Program-made: the position numbers and the translations under genes
Origin: Glandiceps talaboti
Lineage: Eukaryota; Hemichordata; Enteropneusta; Spengelidae
DNA: 64,000 nt
Direction: 5' to 3'
Assembly (NCBI RefSeq): GCF_964340395.1
Contig: NC_135558.1
Span: 2,090,501 to 2,154,500 of the forward strand
In this document: positions 50,381-62,281 of the stretch, piece by piece
Layout: each line of letters begins with the position of its first letter
How positions within the stretch are numbered: position 1 is the stretch's first letter
Notes under the pieces: model-generated
The model's input: only the letters and a program-made list of their open reading frames with translations
Databases searched by the model: none
What the model was told of the DNA's origin: nothing

Positions 50381-53300
50381 ATGACAACGGAGCAGAGACT
50401 CGAATCACTTGTCAGTAACAGAGAGTATCGAGAGATCGTAAACGACGAAGACTACGAGGAGGTAGACACTGTTAACAATAATGAGATGAAACTCACAAAA
50501 CGTGGCAATGTGCGGCTCAGAATTAAATCAGAACTACTCCGAACACAATATTTTTCCGAACTGGATGTCATAGAGGAGGAAACTGAAGGCGCGTCTGAAT
50601 CCGCCGAGGATACAGATGGGGATGAGAAGGAGAAAGATGACGAACGATGGAGTGATGATGATGACAGAGCATGGACGAACGTAGACACTCAAGCGTTGTT
50701 AGAGAGGTTAGCGCTACTGTTACAATACGATGCTCACGGCAAAGGCGAGGGGGTAACTATAACTGATTCCGAGACTTTAAAAACGTGTAGTTCACCGCGT
50801 GAGGGAGTCCCTGACCTGGACGATGGCAAACATGAGATTTGGGATACCAATAATGATGAATTGTTAGAAGCAATTAGTACGACTAGAGTAGGCACAGGTT
50901 TAGTTAATATATTAGAGACGACGTTATCCGATGACAAACAATCGAGTGGAGAATTACAGCATTGTGGTAAACCAACTATTGTGCTCGACGACAGAGGCGT
51001 GCAAAATAACCACTCACAGTTTCAAGAATCAGACCACAGTGTCGCACAGGTAAAGGTGAGTGGGGCGGGTACTGAAGGCGAACACGATATCAATACAGCG
51101 GAGAAAAGCACAACGGAGAGCATAGCATTACAACAAACAGGTGATACTAAATATGCTAGGGGGACAAACACGCAGTCGATACGCATGGTTAGACCGCTGA
51201 AATCAGAGAATAACTCCATGTACAGCGACGCTTTGAACTCGGACTGTATGGAAAAAATACCTTATAACACCTATTACGGACATTGCGACGGATATCGTCG
51301 AAGTGATGAAAGGCCAAGTAATACGGCTAGACATAGAGAAATGGATCGCGATGTGAACTGTAATACTTCTAAATTACCGTCGTCAAGTCAAGTAACTTCG
51401 GTTTCTTACGGTGATCCAGGGATTTACGGTCACCAAGCGGAACGGCAGGACTTTCATGTGGTGGTGCCTTGTCAGAGTGAAAAAATGACTCGCTTTTCAA
51501 CGGACAACAAACACAACAATGAAGGGGGAAGGAGCCACTATAAGAGTTTACGTTATGAAGGGCGGGATCACCGTTATAGTAATGATCATCGAACTCAGGT
51601 GAGTCCAGGTGAGAGAACTTTGAACGTGAATGAACAACATGATAAGGGGGAATTTACGAGGGAGCTGATAACAGACATGGATAGTGGCATAGCAAGTCCG
51701 GGTAGTAGTAACTCCAACAATGGTCAAAACTACAACAGGGCGAAATTTAATACTTCTGAAAACTCTACTCAATATGGTTACGATACGCACTATAATCGCG
51801 AGGGATTGCACAATACCCATTCCCTAGATATCAAGGACACGTCGAATGATACACAAATAGATCGTCACAATGATAAACAACTACGTATAAAGGTACGACA
51901 TTCAACCAGAGAAGAGAAGAAAAGTCGATCTATGAATGGTGAACATAATAGAATACACAGAAGCTATGAAGGGCAGGTAAGCTTTATTTTGTGACGTATA
52001 GACATTACACGCAATATACATTAATATGGAAATTTTTTGAATTCAAAACGTCGTTGGCAAGTCTAATGGGGTAGTTGCTATGTGTGACATATGGTTTGGG
52101 TGGCACAGAGTAAAGGAACGCAGTTATTGACATCATTAAAATGTAGGTTGTAAGACTTCGCCTTGTTAAAAGACTTAATGAAACCTGTACGCAATACAGA
52201 ATTACATTTAAACGCCGTAGTTTGACATAAACACTTAACAAAAGGGGGCCAACTACTATAGACTTTGGTATTGGGGTATGCTGAAGAAAAAGTACACAAG
52301 ACTAGTGTCGCGTTGCGAGATATCTTGATCGAGCAATTCACGATTCGCGGTACGGAAATGTGACATTGTACGGAGATCTCGAGCGCTTGATTTATTAGGA
52401 AGAAAAATACAGCATTCTACATAATTTTATGTCCATTTATTGATTCATCTTCATACTGCACAATTTATCTTAACTGTCTAACATGAGTGTATTGTGTTAA
52501 CGTTTTCTGTTTTACTACGCAAAAGAACAAAGTACAAACTACGGCTTATTAAATTACAATTGTAGGTCGTCGTAGTACACGGTGGAAAATTGGAATCAAA
52601 CAGGTGGCGGAAATGACACTATCAAACTGAATTGAATATGCGATACATCTGTATGATAAAGTTGTATCGTAAAACGTGCTGTCAGTGGGTTCCCATGACA
52701 ACAAAGTGTCTCATTAAGAGCGCCTATGCAGTTTACATGTCAAACTATTTGAATTCAGACTAAACACGTGCATTATCATTTTGGCAATAATTCAGTAAAT
52801 AAACTTCGCGTCATCACTTTCTGTGTAAATTATTCATAGCCTGTTTCCTACTCAATTTCTACTCTAAGCTATTCTTCCGACTTTCTTTGTAGAACCGACA
52901 ACTGGAAGCGACGACGGCGACAGAGGATCGGCGACGAAGTAGGATGAGACGAGCTCCGATTATTGGCATTGAGCCAGAACAACGGGATGAACTAGGCAAT
53001 GTAACCTACAGAGACGCTTCTCCGTCTAATGCATATGATGGTAGCATACTAACAACTGAAAGCGATACAACATTTCCTATTGAAAATCGGTACGATGATC
53101 ACTTTGAAAGGATGGTGCTATCTGCGCGTGATCCTAGAAAGATGCCAGATAGAGGCAGATATATAGGGCTGTTTTCATATGCTGGTCCTGTCCGTCCACA
53201 TCAACAAAACATTGGCGGGACTGTTCGTGCGTATTCATCGGGAGAGCAAGCTGATGCAACGAGAGAATCTGTAGTTGGCGAGAAATTGCAAACACAGCGA

Positions 53301-56300
53301 AAACCACTCGTTGATGAAAAGGAAGATTTTGTACCCAACGACGTTCGCAGAGAACTTGAGTACTACGAAGCATGTCTACGGACTCGAATGAATGTATCTC
53401 TACCAAAACAACCGCCAGCATACGAGAATCTTTACAGACATACTGACGGTGCACAAGAAAATGTCAGACCTGATGGTCAAAGTACCGAAAATAACCATCG
53501 TACGAAACAGGAACAATACGACCAATGCAACACTAATACGAACAAACGATTTATGAACAAGTCGGATGATAATTCGTGGTCTACCAATGAAAGTCCCCAA
53601 CAGCAAAATACTCCTGTTTCTGAGATTCCTCATTCACAACAAAGACCATCATATCGCAGTGTTGTTAACTCAATCGAAAGTGCTTTAGCTAGAGCAGACA
53701 GAAAGAGACTAGAACACGACAAAAAAAAACGAGGAAACACTCATAGATATTCTTATCCGGACTACAGGAAAGCACAGCTGATGCACACTAGTATTTCTCC
53801 AAGGCCTGAAAGGCCAAACATGCCAGATAGAATGTTTGACATATCTGAAATAAATAAACCGAGTGGCAGACAACAGTTTACTGAAACAGAATCCCCAACG
53901 AGGAGGCCGGGAACTGACAGCGTTAAAACACAGCAACGTCCTGTTTCATGGCATCAACCTCCCAATTCTAAATTTGACGGCGGGAGAAATTACGGTGACA
54001 CCAGAACGATTCCTAGGGATGAGAGTGGACATTGTATGCCACATGCAGAAAGATATGCACAAAACTCGTTGAAATTATTGGATTTACCCGAGTGGTTCAG
54101 AAATTCTGACGTAGTCAGGACAAGTGTACAAAGATGTCATTCAATGTCACGTGATGAAGGTCAACCTCCTCATTACAGATACAGTTTTCCTCCCAGGGAA
54201 ATGCAGAAAATGACCACGAAAGATGATGATGTCACAGCTACGTCATCAACCACGGCTTCCAGATATTCACATTTGGTTGATGAATTCCATGGCTATCAGT
54301 TTCAGCCAGCGCCAATGCAACTGATTTCAACTTCCCATCCTATAGACAAACCTGTTGCCATGACAGCAGAACGTCAATTTTCACCACCCGTTAGCAGACA
54401 GGCTGATTCAAAACAAAAATCACGTATTCCACCATCCCACGATGACGTCCGTTCATCTCGATACTCCTCGTTACCAAGGCAACATGACCCGAGGCAAACA
54501 TCGTCAAGTTCACCATTCTCTTCCCATACATGTGGAAGAAGTTCGTTGTTCAGACAACAACACTCGCCAAGACAATTTGAATCACCTTGGGAACTGAGAT
54601 CAACAGTACAAGAAAAGACAACACTGATACCGACCGAGTCCCCTTGGAAATTGAGAACTGATATATCAAGAACCGAGGTGTCAGAACAAAGCAAGCAAGA
54701 TGCCAGCACTAGGACACGTACAAAGGCATCACCAACGATGAAGCAAACGAATTACATCCCTCAACCCCAAGAGTCACCATGGCAACTGAGAACATCTCCT
54801 AAAGCTGACTCATCGGTTCCATCGACAGCCTCCTCAACCCCAAAGTATCACTCTCAAAACGTGAGTGAAGTGAGATCACCTCATCATATTGCTGACACCA
54901 CGAGCACTAAGACATCAGCAGTATTTAATACTTCTGATGAAGGAAGTCCTCGGCAGTACTTGAAATCAACTCCAACAAGTCCGGAAATTGTTCCTACTCC
55001 TACTGAGAAATTACCGACAACGTTCAACTCTTCCGACAGAGGAAGTCCACAGCAGCACTCTACATCAACCTCGAGCAGTCCCGTAATTTCTAATACTCCA
55101 TCCAAATCACAGACAGTATTGCACACCTCTGTCAGAGGAAGTCCGAGGCAAAACCTACCACAAACTCGTACGAGTCCAGTAACTTACGCAAGTGTTAAAT
55201 CACCAACACAATTTGAAACCTCTGACATAGAAAGTCAGATGCAGTACCTGAGAAAAACTTCAGTTGATACCTTCACTTCACCTAGTACTAGCAAATCACC
55301 AACGCTCAACACTTCTAATGAAGGAAGTCCACTACATTATTTAACAGACACTCATATACCTACAGTAACATCTTCCCCAACAACATCTAAAGTTCCTGCT
55401 CGAGAAAGTCTGCAGCAACATGTAGCAAGCACCCAAACCAGTGCAGTAACGTCGACTACGACTACAAAGTCGCAAATAATGTTCAAAACTTCCAATCAAG
55501 AAAATCCACAAAAGTATGAAAGAGAAACTCCTAATACCATAACTTCACCAACAACATTCAAAATGTCAGACCCAGGAATTCCACAGCAGTATCTGGCAGA
55601 ACCCATAGTTGGTACACTAACCTCAACTAGTCCAAAATCACCATCAATATTTAATACTTTTGACCAAGGGATCCCACTGCAGTACCAAACAGACACCCAA
55701 GTTAGTCCAATAACTTCAATTAAAAGCAATCAATCAATCCTTGAGAGTTCTGATAATGAAAGTTTACATCACCTTATCACATCAACTCCTAAAAGTGAAA
55801 GTCCAGTACATTATGACGCATCTGCTTCAGAATCTATGGAGTCATCAGTTTCTGTGATGTCAGCTGATCGACACACACCAAAGAAAACTGAGAGTGAGAC
55901 AAGTGAGCCATTTTATATTCAAGACCAGGACAATACAAAACACGATAAATATTCGCAGAAACAAGATCAATATTCGGAGAACGAATCAGAGGAATATTCC
56001 CATTCTGTTCCCCGTTTTGCACAACAAACTCCACCTACGTCTCCATCCAAAACAGAGCCAAGGAAAGTGAAATTGCCTAGCGATGAAAAGGAAACTACAA
56101 AAATTACACCAACATCACCAAAGCGCCGCGAATTGTTCAAACTCAAATCTTTACCATCAACGGGTCAAAGTTCACCCATACGAAAGATACTGAAAGAAGA
56201 GCCACATTCCTCGTTTTACATTAAATCTTCACCCCTCTCACTGAAAAGTGAACAACTTTCTGATTTAGATTCTGTAACGTCATCTACCAGATCAGACTCT

Positions 56301-58751
56301 CCCCGAAGACAGAAAGTTAAGTCACCCTCAGAAAATTCAGAATCACAGTCGTTCTATACATTCAAAACTAAAAGTAAGTCATTCGATGATGCAACTTCAG
56401 ACATTATGAAAACTGAGGGAGAGGAATACCGAACACAGGTGACTCCAAAGTTTTACGTTAAGATCAAACCCTTAGCATTGGGAGACGATGTTGACTCTTA
56501 CCAACCGAAGACTGTTACATCCAGTAGTCAAACTGATCTAACGTTAGACAACATGGAGAAGTACGATGTCATTGTAGAGTCCATGGAAAATATTCCCGGA
56601 AAGCTGTCTAAATATCCAACCCAGCCTAACTTAGCCTATCCCACATCGTTCAGTACATTTGGTATGGACGATGATTTGGAGACAAGTGAGGATTCATGGA
56701 GGAAGAGTGATTCAGCGCTGATGAGACCCCAGAAACCATTCAGTCTTCTCAGTTTTACTGAAACACCTCCGAGTAGCAGGCCATTGAAAGACAGTACTAT
56801 TCCACTGAGGAGGAGTGACACTTCGCTCATTGGAAAGAGGATGGATTCACTACCAACAGTGAGAGAAGAAGGGATGTTCGATTTTGATACACACAAACCA
56901 TTCGGAGAGGAAGTTGAACCTACAGATGAATTAGTCCCACCACAGGAACGGCGGTCATCCAAATCAATGGAAAACTTAAAGGTTAAACACGAACTAAGTG
57001 TACCTCATAGTATTAGAAAAGCTTCTTTGAGCGTCAGCGATCTTTCAGGTCGCCCACGTCTTCGACCAGATCCCCATTTTAATCCTGACGGCAGCCCAAG
57101 GGAGGATTATCTCCGACAATTTCCAATCATTTCATATTCAAGTCAAGATTTAGCCAGCAAACGATATCACCATATGTATTCACCAGGCAGTCATTCAGAT
57201 TTAGCTATTACCATCACCGATACGTCATTGAGGGAAGACAGGAAATCGTTCCTAAGGCTGAGTAATACTAGTTTTATGTCTAGCAATACCAGCATCCAAG
57301 CACCTGGTACTTCAATGGAAGAGGTAATTGATAGTCTGTTGGCGTTATCGCCAAGTCCAACGACGAGTGTGCAAGAGTTGAACACACAAGTTGACAAAGA
57401 AAAGGAATTTGCTGACTTAACTTTCTTTGATCTGCCTTCAAGTCCAAATGTGGACCATTCAGAAAAACAAATCGACCGAGAAAAAGAGTTCGCTGAGTTG
57501 ACTTTCTTTGACTTGCCTGCTGGTCCTTATGCGAACGAGGACGAACCCACTTCTACGGATGTGAGTACGACAACATTGGATTCAGTTGTCATAGAAACAT
57601 CAACAGACAGATTTGCGAACAGAAGACTTGAAAACGATGAAGAGAAAGGGGAGGAGGAAGAAGAGAGTGGTGAAAAGGAAGACATTTTAGGCGAAGAGTT
57701 GATCATGGTGAAATGTAGAAACAAGAAATGTGGGAAAACGATGCCATTGAAAGAAGCTAGAAAAACCTACAAATCTTGTCATAACTGTTATACCTACTAC
57801 TGCTCACGTGACTGCCGAAAAGCACACTGGGAAAAACATAAAAAGAAATGTGTTTTCAGTCGTGTAAATAGTACTTGCAAACACATTATATATCATAGCC
57901 GACACAACGATGACTGCCAACAATCACTTTCTAAAATCGCTCGAACTGGATACCTGTCTCGCGGACGAGGATGTATCATGCTACTTTTCAGCGACCCAGA
58001 CTCAGCAGACGACTATATCAAAGTTGGTCATGGAGTCAGTGAGATGGAAATACCACCAACTTTTACATCTGTGCGAGAATTAGAAGAATCAGGGGTAACT
58101 GGCGAACACATGAAACTTTTAATACAAATGTGTAGAACTTACAATCCAGAAGCTAAATTCGTACTTAATGTTGCCATAGTTGTAAGTGATGAACCACCTG
58201 TGAAACCACTTCCACGACACTCGGGAACAACAATAAAGAAATGCTCGAAAGTGAGACTGAGTCAGGGAATGAGCCCCAAAAGAGAAATTACTCAGAAAAT
58301 CCCCGAAGAACCCGACACATTAATTCTAACAGCACCACCTGGTTCCGAAGGCGCAGGCGGTCTTGACAAAAAAGCTCGTCAAGTTTGCTTCATCAATATA
58401 CAACGAAACCTTCGACAACGCGGTGTTAGCTTACGACATCGCTATCCTCACGTCTACAATAAATTATGTGCCTGGGTCGAGGATGAAGAAAGCTTTGCAC
58501 CTATGAGTATCTATCCAGTGGATGCGACAACGGGAAAACAATTCATGTGTGTTATAATGCCAACTTCAGATCCAGATGCCCTTGGATGGGTTTCTAACCC
58601 CGAGCTCTTGTCAAATATTGATCTAGATGCAGAAATCGAACGATTAGAAAGCAGCGTTGCCATAGCAATGGAAGAATCAGGAAAGTCACCAGAAATGTTA
58701 AGTCCTAGGAGTCCTAGAAGTCCTCGGCGTCGAGACGACAGTCACAAATAA
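50381..58751 (+). CDS. AJM1: AJM1-like (apical junction component 1 homologue) giant protein with C-terminal MYND-type zinc finger
   Basis: Exon 1 is 50381-51976 (532 codons) and exon 2 is 52893-58751, joined CAG|GTAAGC ... TTTGTAG|AAC in phase 0, giving about 2484 residues. The start is supported by an in-frame TAA at 50336. Residues 1-530 are acidic and polar. A long Ser/Thr/Pro/Gln-rich, probably disordered middle holds three ESPW-x-LR motifs and about ten loose 30-residue repeats (TSDxGSPxQ). Two copies of EKEFA-x-LTFFDLP lie near residues 2030-2075. Cys/His residues at about 2140-2185 (CRNKKC, CHNC, CSRDC, HWEKHKKKC) form a MYND-type finger, followed by a folded-looking domain of about 270 residues and an SPRSPRSPRRR tail. 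The MYND plus C-terminal domain is what I recall of the AJM1/C9orf172 family at adherens and apical junctions. The name is a recognition from memory; function here is inferred. AATAAA at 58806 may end the transcript. Confidence 0.78.
51977..52892 (+). other. Intron of the AJM1-like gene
   Basis: 916 bp with donor GTAAGC and acceptor TTCTTTGTAG. Both flanking frames are open and in the same phase, and exon 2 adds 17 codons before the first in-frame Met at 52944. No embedded gene is seen; small minus-strand frames at 52005-52341 are not supported. Confidence 0.8.
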
Positions 58752-61700
58752 AATATAATCTCTACTACTTTTAATGTGGGGATTGCTATCACCCATTTGA
58801 ATGTAAATAAACGATGAATAGGATATTTCAGTGGAACACACGAGTTCGATACAAGTATGTCTGAATCAACAGGTGGTTATGGCATGACGTGTTGAGTGGG
58901 AACTCTGTACACTGTCGTCAGGTTCTTGAATTAAATGAAGGAGAAAAGTACTAAAATGCCAAGTGGATTGTTAGTTCCGTTTCCGTGTATTCGATTTGTC
59001 TCTATATAACAAATGTGGACGGATATAACAGTTTAGATCGAATTATCTAGTCATGGAACTCTTCTAATTCACGTTCTAAAAGTTCAGACATCTCTTTATC
59101 ATTTCCTATTCTGTTCGTGTTTTCTTCGAGGACGTATAAAGCACATCGAATTTCGATGGATTGGTTTCTGTTTTGGATTTATTTGATAAACAAAACTTAA
59201 CGTAACATAAAACAATATATACACACAATATTTTGACTCCGTTAAGTCCCTATTCGAGAGGGTAGCACAGTGTTTATGAATCCTGTTGAGGACTGCCTGG
59301 CTGATGTTGTTCATTTCGACGGCTGTACTTCTTAACGACCTGTAGAGGTCAAGCGAAGGTCACCTATAAATGGAATATATGTCAAAACACTCTGATGACC
59401 ATTCTGCGTTGTATATATTCTTGGCATGATGCCAAAACCACAACACCAACAATCGATGTAAACCTGGCGAGGTTTCAAATTTAGCTATCATGCAGACGTA
59501 AGTTGGAACAATTCTTAGGAGTGACTTGGCATCCATATTCCGAAAAAGGATGGATACATTGATTGATGGATCTATCACCATGGGCGGGCAAAGACAGGTA
59601 AGAATTTGTCTCGACTTCTTTTTAAATCTTAGTGTGGAGTTACAAATTAGAGGCAAGCTTAGGTTTGTGTAGGTGACCCCCTCATAGAAAGATGGAATTT
59701 TGCCAATCTATTGTCATTATTTGATCTTTTCTGCAAATTTACACAAGATTTAGTATAGATCGAAGTCAAATTATCATATTAAATAAATACCGGTTGTGAT
59801 ATAAGCTAAGCTGAACTATTCAGTTTGTGGTTGTATTTGTTCCAAACAAATCCACCGTCCTTCCATAGACAAATCTTTTACTAAATTTAACCTAAAAGTT
59901 CTTCTACTCGATATGCCCATGTAACTTTTCATGGACCGAAAATGATATCTCATTTACATTCTTTAGGGATGCACTTCGTTGCCTTGGTTACCAAGGATAA
60001 GTTGTCCTAAGGAACCCATACATAAATTCTTGAGTATTGAACAAATGTCATTTAAAAACTGCGCCTCTTATCCACGTAAAGTTTTTAAACGTAACGAATA
60101 CCTTATTTTGTTTATTTCCAAATAATAACGTGTATTTGTAATTTTGTTATCAGACTTTCCTGGTTGGTTTTAATGAAATCCACGCTTTCGTAATTATCTC
60201 TACAGTACAGATATTTCTTTAATGATAAAAATGTTCTAGTATTACAGAAAAAGATAATTAATTTCAAAACATTCGTAACATTGAGAATGAAAAGGCGACA
60301 GTATAGCGTGGGCTGAGAAGCGAACTTACTATAAGACCGATGCGAAAATTAACAGATCTCGTCATGACCCATGTTAGAAATGACACTATTTTTCATATAC
60401 ATCGGATGATCTGACGATCCTAATTTTTCGCTCTGGTGTGTACATTAAAGTAAACGTGCTCCTGATCGTTTGAGAAAATTATAAATGACCTTTGTTGCAC
60501 CTTGTACGATAGGTAGTACAATATTTAGACCAAAACTAATGTTTTGTCTTCTTCGTTAACTTTGCGGGATGCAAACATTCCTGCCGATATAGCCATTGTC
60601 ATGGATGAATTATTATGGGGAACAAAACGACAAAACGCATCACCCCAGATAGCGCATGTCAACCAGTACCTGAAAAATCGATATGGTTCAATAGACCTTG
60701 TACAAAACAATGTAAACATCTAGTCTTTCGTCATGTTACTAGTATTTTTTTTTAGAATAGCAAAAACTCAAAAACTAATAACAAGGATTTGAAATTGCTA
60801 AGTTTTTGAAGCCTTCTGATTAAAAGATGTAGTGGGGTAAGGGAAATGAACAAACTAAAGGAAATGCCCTAAAATCAATAGTTATAACAGAAATTGAATC
60901 AATCCGTTTTCACACTTATATGTTGTAAAGTGCTCACGCAACTCCCTGGGATACATTCTTTTCTTTGTGTTGAAAAAGACAATTTTATCACAGCTTTCAC
61001 ATTTCTTTGTCACACAACATCGATTGTCACAAGTATTCACTTCAAAAGTAAACATATCAATGTCCTTATCGATTCTCTGCGATCCACTACAAGTCAACGA
61101 CCAATAATCGTAGAACTTTAGTCGAGACTTCAATATTTACTCTCCTGCACTATACTCACACACTGAAACATTTGAAACCAAACTCCTGGAGCCTTGGGCT
61201 TTGACTTGTACAAACTTAGTTGAGGTAGCTGGAAGGCAAAGATGTCAAAAGTGACTTCTTCTTATTCCGACGATAATTAACGTTGTCTGAAATGCTCTCA
61301 AAGCAACGAAAATTTCGTTATATCGGGGTCTTTAGGGTATGAAAAAGTATTGGATTACATAGGATCGACGCTGTAGTGATATTCAACTGGCGTTATGGGA
61401 GTTAGCGGGTAAATCAAAGGAGGTCACTTTGCAATCATTCGGTCATCATTGTATTATTACGCTCGTCTGAAAAGACGACCTATATTCACTATGGTTACTT
61501 TTCTTACTGATATTACTATAATTGCGGTAACACGCAGATGTGCTTCACATCATTACAAGTAATAATACACCCGATACTTGAACTCTTTGGTAGTCTACAG
61601 GTGGGCTATAGACAGCGAATTCTTAGGAGGATGAGACCGTTTAAAATCGAACTCGTCTGGAACACGATTTCCATTTATTTTATTTGGGTGATGTAAAAAA

Positions 61701-62158
61701 CTTGAAAGAACACGTTGATCAGCTTGGTAAGCTTAATTCCGCGTTTATATAAAACTTCTAAAAATATTTTGACTGTGAGTAGAAATTTTCATTTGATATC
61801 TGAGCTTATTTCTAAAACCGCCTTTAGATGTCTCCCGTAACACACTCTGATTCGACTTATTTCATCAGCAAGATACAGGAGCAAATTTATTTTTGAACAT
61901 GCTGAACAATAATTCAGTCAGGGTCTGAATGTCGAAAAATACTGGAAAATGTGTCCTTGTGAGCAAAAAATAAAACATATTTAGATGTAGATGCTATGCT
62001 AACGACGAAAACTCGAATACGAAAGAATGTGGCGATTTGCTTCGCAAAGGTATCATGCGTGTAGATATACATAGAAACGTACATTCTACGATATTTAGCT
62101 GACTTGTCCATTTCATGACAGTGGAATATTAAATTTGATGCCAATATAAATACTGAAA
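58752..62158. other. 3' flank of the AJM1-like gene and gene-free stretch
   Basis: AATAAA at 58806-58811 is the likely poly(A) signal of the AJM1-like gene. No gene is supported. Minus-strand 60525-60719 has a fragment preceded by an acceptor-like TTTTTCAG with some GPCR-like character; the frame at 59360-59656 is without domain. Confidence 0.5.
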
Positions 62159-62159
62159 C

Positions 62160-62189
62160 AACAGCAGCAGCAGCAGCAGCAGCAACAGC

Positions 62190-62258
<69 letters not shown>

Positions 62259-62281
62259 AACAACAACAACAACAACAACAA
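62160..62281. repeat. Compound trinucleotide array CAG-CAA-CGA-CAA
   Basis: Blocks of CAG, CAA, CGA and again CAA triplets in order over 120 bp, each one substitution from the next. Poly-Val, poly-Cys and similar minus-strand frames are artefacts. Confidence 0.97.

Noticed and set aside
59360-59656. 98-residue minus-strand frame
   Set aside because: No recognisable motif and no supporting context.
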